DNA from: Ananas comosus
Lineage: Eukaryota; Streptophyta; Magnoliopsida; Poales; Bromeliaceae
DNA: 64,000 bases
Reading direction: 5' to 3'
NCBI RefSeq assembly: GCF_001540865.1
Contig: NC_033642.1
Coordinates: 963,450 to 1,027,449 of the forward strand
Shown here: piece after piece, positions 35,690-46,329 of the stretch
How the letters are laid out: each line of letters opens with the position of its first letter
How positions within the stretch are numbered: position 1 is the first letter of the stretch
Position numbers and translations under genes: made by a program
The notes under the pieces: model-generated
Database searches by the model: none
The model's input: the letters and a program-made list of their open reading frames with translations, nothing else
What the model was told of the DNA's origin: nothing

Positions 35690-35955
35690 TACCCTAAGTG
35701 CCGAATTGTCCATCTTAGTCTTTTGCCCGCTAAATGGGCTCCACATAATTCCTCATGAGTTTCTCCCATCACGAATAGAGCTTCTTCAGGTCCTAGACAT
35801 TTCAATAATACTTCTTCGGCTGTTCTTTTATAAAGCTGTCCATTTAATAGGCAATAGCCGATTGCTCTTCTTCGAATATTATAGTCGAGTGACTTATTAG
35901 GGTCCTCTAAATATTCGATTATAACTTTTCTCCAGTCTTGTTTGGCCTCTATAGG
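35690..35955 (-). pseudogene. Gypsy pol scrap (RNase H tail / HHCC zinc domain)
   Basis: The minus-strand frame contains DWRKVIIEYLEDP, GQLYKRTAEEVLLKCLGPEEA and THEELCGAHLAGKRLRW...LGY. This is the linker and the start of the integrase zinc domain as found in Athila/Tat-type elements, a different lineage from elements 1 and 2. The frame is cut at one end by a TRIM LTR and at the other by the tandem duplication. The nominal Met at 35979 lies inside the TRIM. Confidence 0.75.
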
Positions 35956-36161
35956 TATGACACCCCAATAGTCCCACATCGGATGGGAATGGGGTTGTCG
36001 TTGGGTTTATAAGAGACTTAGAAACTAGTAATAATAACTGGGCATAAGCATTTTGGGCTGGTGTTTGGGCCCAACAAGTTATTATTGCTAGTGGGCTGGG
36101 TCGTTACATTTGGTATCAGAGCCGGTTCACCAGCTGGACATGTGTGGCGAGTCTCGGCTGA
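35956..36161 (+). mobile_element. TRIM 5' LTR (153 bp), PBS and start of internal domain
   Basis: The LTR 35956-36108 (...CCCCAATAGTCCCACATCGG...GGGTCGTTACA) is followed after two bases by the PBS TGGTATCAGAGCC (36111-36123). The internal part then ends GCGAGTCTCGGCTGA at the N (36162). The LTR has the same length as the solo copy at 49157-49309. Confidence 0.82.
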
Positions 36162-36162
36162 N

Positions 36163-36245
<83 letters not shown>
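36163..36245. repeat. (CT)n(TA)n microsatellite after single N
   Basis: About 48 bp of CT units then about 34 bp of TA units. It begins right at the N, so its link to the TRIM is unsure. Confidence 0.95.
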
Positions 36246-36247
<2 letters not shown>

Positions 36248-37584
36248 ATTTGAGCAAGTCTGAATAGTGATTATCCATATACTACCTACTTAAGATCAAG
36301 TATGAATCGAATACGGGTCAGGTCTAGATCGAAAACGTGCACCCGTATGTGTATCTATCATAAGCTCAAAGCACATACGCCTACTATAATATATAGTTAA
36401 AACACATATACAAAAAGTGCGAAATAATATAGCGAAAAGAAAGTATCAAGTTTTTCATTTTTTTCTCCTTGCTTTAACTTTGATGGTCGGTTATTTTAAC
36501 GAGTCTGGGTTTGAATTCGGATATGAAACTATTTGGACTCTACCCACCAAAGGATTAGGTTCAGATCCGAATTGAGTATGATATAAGGTATTTGGACGCA
36601 TATTTGAAACTTCAATGGGTAAATCTTTTTTACCTGCGTAGTGCTCACTTTTAATCGGATCCAAATCGAGTCTAGATTGGCAGATACGAGATATTGGATA
36701 TTTCGGACATTTCAAATATTAGTCACTTTAAATTGACGAACTACAAATTTATACTACTAATTTGAAAAAAAATAAAATAAAAGATCAGATGTTAAACAAG
36801 AAACTTTTAAAATTTGTACAGTCATATGTAAAAGATTGAAAGTTCAAATATTTCTGAAACATTTAATCTGTAAAGTAGGAAAAATGCTTCTTCCCAGGAT
36901 GTATAAGATACACCCTACTCATCCAAGGATGCGGTATTGTCCACTAGTAACATCATCTGACTAGTGGACAATATCCTCACCTTTAGATGGAAGAGTTGTA
37001 TATCCTACACCCTAGAGGGGTGTACCACCAGCATTACTCGTGTAAAGTAATATTCAAGTTTAGAATCTCGATACTCAAAACTCTTTAGGGACTGCTGCGC
37101 AATTTTCTCCCGGGGTGAGTTTTGCTCGTCACAAACGTAAAAAATAAGCAACATAGGCCCACGAACGTACTCCTGTAGTAGTTGTAGGGTACCGCCCAAG
37201 CACTAATAATTTATTAGCACGGTTCGTTAGATTCGAATATATGTATGCCCGTAATTGAGTTTGCTTTACTCCACGGGAATTGATAATAATATGAACGAAC
37301 AACAACCCCACTTGCAAGGGAATTAATAAAGAAGCGTGTTGTTATAATTACTCATGCATGCATGGTGAAATTAAATTGTATGGAAAGGTTGGTAGTGTGC
37401 TTCTTTTTCCTTAAAAAATTTAAAAAAAAAGAAAATTTTTCGACTTTGGAGAGCCCATCAAAGCAATTTTGAAATAGTTCCCTACCCTCTTATTTATTTA
37501 GTTTCAAGTTTTAATTTAATAGTCTTTTTGAGTTATGTTATTTTCCTAATGTACTGAGAAATTACTAAATTTAATAATTCTTTT
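36246..37584. other. Intergenic, no gene seen
   Basis: AT-rich with short chance frames. 36890-37030 contains an imperfect inverted repeat (GGATGTATAAGATACACCCT... and ...GTATATCCTACACCCT) that may be a small MITE. Confidence 0.35.
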
Positions 37585-37720
37585 AGCTACCGACCATCCC
37601 TAATGCAAGTAACAAAGAAATTGGTGCTTGGTATTCAAGATTTCAAATTCGAGTACTAATTGATTTATATTTTTAGCTAAGTTTATTTCTAAAATAAATA
37701 TACGTTAGTGAGTAGGAGAG
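37585..37720 (+). mobile_element. SINE copy, diverged
   Basis: ACCGACC...CAAGTAACAAAG, TTGGTGCTTGGTATTC, AAATTCGAGTACTAATTGATT and AGCTAAGTTTATTTCT line up with the SINE at 29931. Confidence 0.6.
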
Positions 37721-38155
37721 GAAAAGAAGATCAAATTTGCGAGTATATTTGGCGCGACGTCTTTGCACCATAAGAATATCATTACAATACTAATCGTCGA
37801 CTATGAATGAAGCAGGCATATTATGATGTGATTCTCAAAAAGAAAAAAAAAAAATCTTTTAGCTATTTAGCCCATACCAATTAGTAAAACTGAATTAAAT
37901 TAAAATAATTAATAGCTAAATTACACTTTTGGTGTTCAAACTCTAAGGTGTACATATATGTGAGACGATGGTATTCAACATTTGATTTATTATAATTTTT
38001 GGTTCAAATTTTTAATATTTTTAGTGATGCATTATCGGTGGCTTAGTAGTGTTGGTGGATGCATGACAGACACGGGCGGAGCCAAGGGTGGGCCTGGGTG
38101 AGCATGCGCCCAGCCTTGTCCCTAATCGCCAACATTTTCGTCAAAAGTATTGTCT

Positions 38156-38237
38156 ACACACCGACCGTTCCTAAAGCAAGCGGTAAAGAATTTGGTGGTT
38201 GGTACTTGAAGTCTCAAGTTCGAATCCTAATTGATTC
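38156..38237 (+). mobile_element. SINE copy cut by the N run
   Basis: ACACCGACCGTTCCTAAAGCAAG... and AGTTCGAATCCTAATTGATTC (B-box GTTCGAATCC) match the SINE. The rest is in the gap 38238-38337. Confidence 0.7.
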
Positions 38238-38337
38238 NNNNNNNNNNNNNNNNNNNNNNNNNNNNNNNNNNNNNNNNNNNNNNNNNNNNNNNNNNNNNNN
38301 NNNNNNNNNNNNNNNNNNNNNNNNNNNNNNNNNNNNN
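38238..38337. other. Assembly gap, 100 N
   Basis: Exactly 100 N, a conventional unknown-size gap, between a SINE and a (TA)n/MITE-A. Confidence 0.98.
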
Positions 38338-38339
38338 TA

Positions 38340-38600
38340 TATATATAGGGTGGAATACTATTAATAGGAATTGAGCTCCTATGCTTTTAAAAGTACTAAG
38401 TTATTGGTGCTTATAGATTTTTAGCCATTGGATTAAGAAATATACGGTTAGGATGATGTGGGCCCCCTAGGGTTGAGTGGGTTGTTGGTTGAATAGTATA
38501 ATCTAATGGTTGAAAATGATCCAAGTAATAGATCTAACGGTAAAAAACTTACAAGCACCAAGTGCTTGGTGCTTTTACAAGCACCATAGCTGGACTCCTA
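38340..38600 (+). mobile_element. MITE-A copy 1 of a tandem pair
   Basis: TATAGGGTGGAATACTATTAATAGG... GATGATGTGGGCCCCCTAG...AAGCACCATAGCTGGACTCC. Inverted ends of the type GCACCAAGCxxTTGGTGC enclose the central GGGCCCCCTAGGGTTGAGTG block. Confidence 0.75.
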
Positions 38601-38795
38601 TTAATAGTTCCAATGACTTGGTGCTATTAAGTTTTCTACCGTTGGATTAAAAGATGTGCTGTTAGGATGATGTGGGCCCCCTAGGGTTGAGTGAGTGGTT
38701 AGTTGAATAGTATAATCGAACGGATGAAAATAATAAAAAAGATAAATCTAACGGCAGAAAACTTGATAGCACCAAATGTCTCGTGCTATCGAGAT
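38601..38795 (+). mobile_element. MITE-A copy 2 of a tandem pair
   Basis: Same family and orientation: TATTAATAGTTCCAATGACTTGGTGC ... GGGCCCCCTAGGGTTGAGTG ... TTGATAGCACCAAATG. It follows copy 1 directly. Confidence 0.75.
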
Positions 38796-38945
38796 AGGTA
38801 GCACGCTACTTGCTTTGTTTATTTCATTTAGAAATAAACTTAGCTGGAAATATGAATCAACTAGGATTCGAATTTGGGTCTCGGGTACCAACCATCAAAC
38901 TCTTTCCCACTTGTTTTTGGGACGGTCGGTATGATTTGACGATAT
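38796..38945 (-). mobile_element. SINE copy, minus strand
   Basis: On the minus strand it reads as the SINE: GTTGGTACCCGAGACCC, AAATTCGAATCCTAGTTGATTC, CAGCTAAGTTTATTTCTAAATG and GTAGCGTGCTACCT. Confidence 0.75.
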
Positions 38946-39440
38946 CAAGTTACTTATTTAAGTGGTGTGGTGTGATTGAGCTAATGGCTTTTATGAACAT
39001 GATGAATTCGCGGGAATTAAGAGATCGAGTTGTAATAATATATACAACATGATGGTTTAGTAATTTATTTATTTTTTACTAGTTGTCCAATTAATAGCAT
39101 TTTAAAGCACTTCTTGTGTATGCATGACATGATAATGTGCTCGTACAATTTAGAGCACTGTTTATTTTTTAATAAAAATTTAGTTAAATAATATTTTTGA
39201 TATCACAAAAATGTCTCTCCAAAAGTCCCAACTATTAGAATTATACAGAAATATCCTCTCAGAATCTCTAACGATCATATTCTTTCTCTCTACCGTTACA
39301 AATAATATAAGAGGGGTAAAAAGGTCAATTATCTCATTCACTAACAAATATTAAGTATTTTATCTATAGTTAACTTTATTTTTTTAACGGATCCTAACAA
39401 TAGGGTTGTATTTGAAAATGTTTGAACTTTTGCTGAAAAA

Positions 39441-39545
39441 CTTTGTATGGATATGTTTGCTATTCGATATGTTTATAGAGAGCTGTATGCAATTAACTCT
39501 TTTAAAAATATAAATATTTTTGAGGCAGATCATGGCGGAGCAGAT
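39441..39545. repeat. Direct repeat left of the 430-N gap
   Basis: ACTTTGTATGGATATGTTTGCTATTCG... AGCTG.ATGCAATTAA matches 40350-40450 on the other side of the gap. Confidence 0.65.
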
Positions 39546-39633
39546 TTGACGAGGGTGAAGATTTTTCACGTTTTCTACTCAGAATCCGTCTCCGGTCATT
39601 AAACTCGGCCCATTTTCTACTCCCAATGCATTT

Positions 39634-39664
<31 letters not shown>

Positions 39665-40094
39665 NNNNNNNNNNNNNNNNNNNNNNNNNNNNNNNNNNNN
39701 NNNNNNNNNNNNNNNNNNNNNNNNNNNNNNNNNNNNNNNNNNNNNNNNNNNNNNNNNNNNNNNNNNNNNNNNNNNNNNNNNNNNNNNNNNNNNNNNNNNN
39801 NNNNNNNNNNNNNNNNNNNNNNNNNNNNNNNNNNNNNNNNNNNNNNNNNNNNNNNNNNNNNNNNNNNNNNNNNNNNNNNNNNNNNNNNNNNNNNNNNNNN
39901 NNNNNNNNNNNNNNNNNNNNNNNNNNNNNNNNNNNNNNNNNNNNNNNNNNNNNNNNNNNNNNNNNNNNNNNNNNNNNNNNNNNNNNNNNNNNNNNNNNNN
40001 NNNNNNNNNNNNNNNNNNNNNNNNNNNNNNNNNNNNNNNNNNNNNNNNNNNNNNNNNNNNNNNNNNNNNNNNNNNNNNNNNNNNNNNNNNNNNN
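39665..40094. other. Assembly gap, 430 N
   Basis: It begins directly after a poly(T) run (39635-39664). The open frames reported across it are artefacts. Confidence 0.98.
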
Positions 40095-40349
40095 TCTCTT
40101 GTTCTATAGTGTCCTCCCTAGTGATGATTGGTTCATCGACGTTGCTCAAGAAACTCTCAGTAGAATAAGTGGTCGAGCTCAAGCCGCCAACGGAGATAGG
40201 GAGCCAAATAGCCCTACTGCTTCTGTTTCCGCACATTCCATGTCTTCATTTAGATCACATGGTAGTTCTTAGTGTGCAGTTTTTTTTTTGTTTTTTTTTT
40301 TCTATTTGCAGTCTTATTTGGAAGAGATTGGAAGACAAATATGAAAAGT

Positions 40350-40450
40350 TAAACTTTGTATGGATATATCCGCTATTCGTTATGTTTACAGGGAGCTGCA
40401 TGCAATTAATTCTTTTTAAAATTTTTGGGGCGGATTTGGAGCGGATTTGT
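40350..40450. repeat. Direct repeat right of the 430-N gap
   Basis: Diverged copy of 39441-39545. The pair may bracket a repeat that did not assemble. Confidence 0.6.
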
Positions 40451-40483
40451 ATGCAATCAATTCATCGGTTGTCATATTGTAAT

Positions 40484-40950
40484 TAGAAAAAATTTTAAAT
40501 TCCACCCTTTTGGTTTCACACTTTCTCATTTTAGTAACCTGTGGCTTAAAATGTATCAATTTAGTCCCCTGCGGTTTCATTTTTATCTTTTTATTATAGA
40601 TTCCACTAATTTTTTTCGTTAAATCAGTAACAAAGTTAAAACTAAAGGGTATTAATGTGAATATTCAATAAATCTAGGTCGGATATTTGAAATTTTTTGT
40701 ATATAATTTAATAAAATATTAACGAAAAAGTTGACGAAAAGATAAAAATAAAATCACAGAACACTAACTTGATACATTTTAAATCATAAGGTTCTAAAGA
40801 GAGAAAGTGTGAAACCACGGGGTGGCATATGAAGTTTATCTAAAGAGGAAAATGAAATCATAGAGTACTAAATTTATATACTTTAAGCCATATGATACTA
40901 AAGTAAGAAAGTGCGAAAACATAGGGATAGTATTTAAAGTTTTTCCAAAT
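40484..40950. mobile_element. Long-TIR fold-back MITE plus partial second copy
   Basis: The left arm (TTTTGGTTTCACACTTTCTC, TTAAAATGTATCAATTTAGT) is inverted at 40740-40845 (TTGATACATTTTAAATCATA, GAGAAAGTGTGAAACC). Arms are roughly 100 bp. A further partial arm follows at 40855-40950. Confidence 0.7.
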
Positions 40951-40974
40951 TTTTATTTATAAATTTTTCGATTG

Positions 40975-41440
40975 TCAACATTTTTACTCATATCCACGAG
41001 CGGGCGGGCGGATAAGCGGGCTACCCGCAAGATTTTATTTTATTTTTACTCCTATACTTTTTAGAAGTAAAAAATATACATAAAATTTTTAAAAATAGAA
41101 TATAAATTTTTGTTTGAAATATCATAATATACAATAAACAATATAAAATCTTAAAGCGCATAAATTATATATTATTTAAAAATATTTTATCCTCCTAAAT
41201 TTTTATGATACAAAATTAATAAATTTTTTATCACTACAGAGTCAATATAATAAAGATAATATATTTTTTAATTAAAAAATATATATGCAAGTATCCGTAG
41301 GTATCCGCAAGTTGTTCAAATATCCACCACTTAACGAGTACCCACCTGTTTTACTTATAATTTTTTGAGTAAGAAAAATTAATATCCATACCCATATATT
41401 TGCGAGTAACCCGTGGCTACCCAGAGTTGCGAGAAGAGAT
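40975..41440. mobile_element. Fold-back repeat candidate (GCGGGTA-type)
   Basis: CACGAGCGGGCGGGCGGATAAG...GCTACCCGC at the left and TATTTGCGAGTAACCCGTGGCTACCC at the right look like decayed inverted arms with an AT-rich centre. I could not fix exact ends. Confidence 0.35.
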
Positions 41441-43904
41441 TGTCAAATCAACATACACCAATTTATACACCTAGCTAGGGAAGTTTTTTTTGTATATAAT
41501 TTAGCAAAATATTAAAGAAGGAGCTGACGAAAAAGAGAAAAATAAAATTACAAGGTATTAACTTGATACAATTTAAATTACAGCGTATTATGCGCGCGCA
41601 TCACATATCACATATATAAATGACAACACGAGGAAAAAAAAAAAGAAGAAAATAAGATAAAATGCAAATTGATTAAGTCCATAGTGCTATGTCCATAATT
41701 CAAATTTCAATTAGAACTAGTACTTAATCTATTAATTAAAATAAGAAAATATAAAATTATAAAAATTGTATTTAAAATTTATTCTAAAATTATTTTTCAT
41801 ATTTATATAATCTACGGATACAATATGATTCGCCCGCAGGTTATCCAATTAATTATTAATGTTGGGTTTAAAATGGTTTTTTTTTTTTTTTTTTTCCTGT
41901 TTTAAGTGTTAATAAAGAGGTGTGGGTGGTGTGGTGTGTGGGTGGGGGCCACCAGTGATTAGCGTGTTCCTTCCCTCGCCGTCGGCACCCACACCGCGAA
42001 TTCTCGAGGCAGTCACCACGTTGCCACATTGGGTGGGTGGGAAGATCGTACGGATAAGGTACGTACAAACTTCGATGAATGGAAATTATGCCATGGACGG
42101 GCGTGCAGAGCACCCATGCATACCGCGTTGTAAAAGAATAAGAATCAAATATAGAAAAATTCCGCACTATATACAATACTTGCCTTTTTCTTTAAAACTT
42201 ATATTTTGTTCTTTAAGAATTAAAAAATATTTTCAAAATATTACGACGTTGATCTTCTAAAACTTTACATTTTGTTTTTTTTTTAAATTTGAAAAGTATT
42301 TTAAAAAAATTACGACTTTAATGGAAAAATGACCAGATCACTCTTACTTGTTTTATAAAAAAAAATAATTGTAAATATATTTGTGTCATTTTCAATTACA
42401 TTTTCGATGTAAATTACAAAAAATGGATGAAATTGGTGAGGAAATTTTTTACGGAAAGGAGCTAAATGCATTAAGTTGAAATTTTAAAAGGATAAATAAT
42501 AGATTTTTAAAAATTTGGGAGACAAAAAAAAAAAAGTGTTTATAGAAGAGTTTTTTTGTATTTGAGCAAAAAAAAAAAAAGTTACAAACTTAGCTCAACT
42601 ATAGACCATTTGAATTAATTATCTAACCTTTCAAAAATTTGATTTTACTTTTCGACTTTTTATTTGTTTGATTCGAGCTGGTCAACATTACTTTGACTTG
42701 AAATTAGGCTAATTACTTATTTTAATAAATTTATAATTACGAGAATTGCATGAAGTATATGAACTAAATCTATAATGATAAACAAATATAAATTTTAAAA
42801 TCAAAATACCGTTGACTAATTCATATTAAGCAAATTGTAAGGGTGCATAGTAAAATTAAAATTTTGAAAGATTGAATAGTCAATTCAAAATAATTCATTG
42901 AAGTTTGGTATATTTTTATCAAAAAAATACTAACCCGGAATAACCCATTTGGGGTGGGGTTAGCTAACCCCAACTAACCCTACACCACCCCACTACTCCA
43001 ACCAAACAAAACATTATTTTACCAATTATCTTTCTTATCCCGCCTACTCTAACCAAACACTGTTTTCTTTAATCCTGGACTAACTCCAATTCTCAACCGA
43101 ATACAAAAATACTTTAGCTCCACCTTAACCCTCAACTTAACCCTATCCCTGAAATAACTAGTTTTTCCTTAACCCCGAACCAAACGGTAGCTAAAATGAT
43201 GCTTCTCTTATGCTGCATTTGATAACAGAATAATTAAGATATGATATTGACACCAATTTCAATCCTATTAATGAGCAGTTTTGGTCATTTATATTGTATA
43301 TAAAATCTTGTAAATCCTAAAATTAATTTTTGTTTAATTATAACACATAAAAAAAGCAGTAAAAAAATTGAAGATTCATTTTATTCTACAATTTTATTGC
43401 CTAATTATCATAACTACCAGAGAAAATTAATTTTTTTATGTTTTGACTTATATGATATTATGTGAAAAATACGTGATCAAAATGATTGTTCAATTAATAA
43501 CTAATTTGAGGAGAAAAGCATATTAAATTATGTGGTAAAAGTTAGGAAAAAAAGAGTAGCACAATTAACGCATTATCGCAGAACAATATTGCCTCCATGT
43601 ATATATGCACGGAGCAATGCTATTCATGCATCCTATACATACGTGTAAAACGTCCACTCATGTAAACTTGTCGGGATAAATATACTGATACTTTAATATA
43701 GCGCTGAAAAATTTTTATTCATATTTGATAAAAATATGTTTATTGGCGACACTTAATTATTGTGATGTCGGCAGATGCCAAATATTAAAAATGCTAGAAT
43801 AAAGCGTCGTCTAAAAAGTATCGTCTAAAACATATTTTGTTATAGTGATTTATCTTATTAATTTTTTTAAAAATTATTACAAAAATTTCAAAGAGGTTAT
43901 GTCA
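41441..43904. other. Intergenic, no gene seen
   Basis: AT-rich. 41930-42180 has GTGGGTG-rich sequence with chance frames on both strands. 42930-43195 is rich in CTAACCC and ends CCGAACCAAACGG, resembling a TE end. 43740-43855 contains GGCGACACTT...TTGTTATAGTG, like the end of a CACTA-type MITE. Confidence 0.4.
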
Positions 43905-44155
43905 ACTAGGACCGGCAATATAGCTCATTGTTCGTACGTTAGCTCGTATTCGGCTCGATATAGCTCGTGTATGTGTATACACATATAACAAATTCCTACT
44001 AGCTATTTGATTTTTAGGCCAACCCAAATGTAAAGAGACCTATATTATATAAATTTTAATTATTAAATTGATATTCTATTTTTTTTAAATTTTCTTTCAA
44101 CTATTTATCTAGTCAACTTGTTAATAAATAAGCCGAACACAAGATGATTTTTTTA
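43905..44155. mobile_element. hAT-type MITE, decayed copy
   Basis: AGCTCATTGTTCG, AGCTCGTATTCGGCTCG and AAGCCGAACACAAG are decayed versions of the GAGCCGAACACGAGC arms seen at 44539-45076. Confidence 0.5.
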
Positions 44156-44538
44156 GTTCGATGCGCATGCCGCTTTCCTCTGTCCCATAGTTTAATTTTT
44201 AATTTAATGTTCTTTTTTTTTCTCTTTTTTCAAACAAAAGATATGAATATTAAAATAATTTTAAACTTGAATTTAATAATTATACATTTCTAAAATTTTT
44301 TTAATTTTTAATATTTTAAATTATGAGTAAAATATACTATATTTGAAAGTTTGGAAGTGCTCTCTTTCTCTCTAACTTTAACTTTCATTTAATATTCTCC
44401 TCTCTCTCCAAATAAGGGATATATATATAAATTAGCATTTTTATTTGACTCTATAAAATGCCTTTTTATAATGTATAATATAATACTAGTGAAATTAAAA
44501 ATTACACCCGCCGCAAAGCGTGGATATATTGCTAGTAG

Positions 44539-45076
44539 TAGGGGTGTAAACGAGCCGAACACGAGCGAGCTGGGTCGGCTCGTGTTCGGCTCGTTTATTA
44601 AATGAGCCGGACGCGAGCTGGCTCGTTAAAGTATCGAGCCAAAAAATTCAGCTCGTGTTCGGCTTGTTTATTTACGAGCCGAACACGAGCTGGCTCACGA
44701 GCTGACCATAAAACAATAAATTAAAAAGGATTAGATTAAATATATATAAAAAATAAATTTATAAAATTTTATTCATTAGACTTTAATCTAATAATTGAAA
44801 CTTTACATATAAATGAGTCTTTTTATATATAATTATTTATTTATATATAAAAATATAAATTAAATAAATTATATAAATATAAAATATATGTATTCGAGTC
44901 GTTATCGAGCCGAACACGAGCGAGCTGACCCCAGCTCGTGTTCGGCTCGCTTATTAAACGAGCTGAAAAATTCAGTTCGTGTTCGACTCGTTTACTAAAC
45001 GAGCGATTTGATCTTGAGCTCATTTCGAGCCGAACACGAGCTGGCTCACGAACAGCGAGCTGAATTGCCACCCCTA
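44539..45076. mobile_element. hAT-type MITE, 538 bp
   Basis: The ends are TAGGGGTGTAAACGAGCCG and the reversed TAGGGGTGGCAATTCAGCTCG. An 8-bp target duplication GCTAGTAG/GCTAGCAG (44531-44538, 45077-45084) has one mismatch. The arms repeat GAGCCGAACACGAGC and its complement many times around an AT-rich centre. Confidence 0.82.
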
Positions 45077-45084
45077 GCTAGCAG

Positions 45085-45535
45085 AAATAGAAATTCCATG
45101 TGTACACTAAAAAAAAAATGTACGGATAGTATTACTCTTGCCCTTTGGCATATTTGAGCTTTGATTGATTTGTCAACACATGTACCAATAGTCAGCAAGC
45201 GTGGGATAGTCCTAATATCCATTTTTTTTTTTTATTTTTCTATCTGACTTTTAAAATCTATATTCTCTTTCGTTATTATTTCATCGATTTCTTATAATTT
45301 ATATATTAAAAAAATAGTTTTTATAAAATAAAAATAATTTAGTCATTTCGACACTATAAATTACTAAAGATATTCTAAAATTTTAAGAGAGCAAAATATA
45401 TATAAATTTTAAAAAATCAGATAAAAATATATTTATATATAATTTTTTTGCATTCCAGCAAAAAAAAAAAAGACTAAACAAAGTTGGGAACTTTTTTTTT
45501 TCAATACATCCAATAGTTTAAAAGTTGAGTTGAAC
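45085..45535. other. Upstream region of the MADS gene, AT-rich
   Basis: I see no coding sequence and no clear cis-element beyond AT-rich tracts. Confidence 0.4.
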
Positions 45536-45770
45536 TACTATGCTATAAGAAGTATAGAGAATCTGGTACTTCTGAATTTTTGGTCATTAGATCTGTATCT
45601 TTAATCATTTTTAATTTTTAGATTAATACTATTATTCTGTAGAGACCACTCAACTCTAGGAGTACTACTTAACCCTAGAGGAAGCGCAATCATCCTAATC
45701 GTACAATTTTGATCAAAGTGTCAAAAAATCGAAAATACCAAATTCTATATACTTTCGGTAGTATAGTAGC
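45536..45770. mobile_element. Decayed MITE-A in the MADS promoter region
   Basis: ACTACTATGCTATAAGAAGTA, TTTTTGGTCATTAGATC, CCACTCAACTCTAGGAG and ATCATCCTAATCGTACA follow MITE-A order (minus orientation) about 400-600 bp before the ATG. Confidence 0.5.
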
Positions 45771-46042
45771 TCTATTACACTTAAAAGCGTTCTACTTAAT
45801 ATTTTTTCCATTTTACCATAATCAATTCTTTTTTTTTTATTTTTTATTTCTGTCGTGAATGATGAATGATGAATCCCATTAATTCCTACTAAATTCGCTC
45901 TCATTGTCCCCTGGCTTGTTCTCTTTTGCCATTTGTGGTGAGCTCCTTGGCTCTACTCTCTTTCCATTTATGTCAATTACTATGTATCTACTCCTCCTAC
46001 AATAGTGCTCTAGTAGATGCCCTTTTTAGTATCTCCTTTGCC

Positions 46043-46088
46043 CTACAAGGAGAGAGAGCATCTTGTAGAGAGAGAGAGAGAGCATCTT

Positions 46089-46134
<46 letters not shown>

Positions 46135-46135
46135 G
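46043..46135 (+). promoter_or_regulatory. (GA)n-rich 5' leader of the MADS gene
   Basis: AGCATCTTGTAGAGAGA occurs at about 46058 and 46081, followed by an uninterrupted GA tract up to 46131. CTACAAG (46043-46049) can pair with CTTGTAG (46062-46068, repeated at 46085-46091), a small hairpin. GA tracts near starts are known binding sites of BPC/GAGA-type factors in plants; use here is inferred. It ends 12 bp before the ATG. Confidence 0.6.
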
Positions 46136-46147
46136 GGGGGTTTGATC

Positions 46148-46329
46148 ATGGTGAGGGGGAGGAGGGAGATGCGGCGGATCGAGAACGCGACGAGCCGGCA
46201 GGTGACGTTCTCGAAGCGGCGGAACGGCCTGCTGAAGAAGGCCTTCGAGCTGTCCGTCCTTTGCGACGCCGAGGTCGCCCTCGTCATCTTCTCCGCCGCC
46301 GGCAAACTCTACGAGTTCGCCAGCTCCGA
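46148..46329 (+). CDS. MADS gene exon 1 (MADS domain)
   Basis: 182 bp, very GC-rich, typical exon 1 length of MIKC genes. The ATG follows a run of eight Gs and TTTGATC. Donor GA|GTAAGC splits the codon of Asp61 (GA|T). Confidence 0.95.

Noticed and set aside
35665..35979. A complete 104-codon protein gene
   Set aside because: Its first codons lie in the TRIM LTR and its end in a tandem duplication. Only the middle is gypsy pol, so I list it as a fragment.
39502..40236. Frames of 180-244 codons
   Set aside because: They are read through 430 Ns and poly(T).
42927..43195. CTAACCC-rich sequence as interstitial telomere repeat
   Set aside because: The CTAACCC-like units are irregular and mixed with CCAACC and ACCAAAC. 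The plant telomere unit CCCTAAA is not tandemly present.
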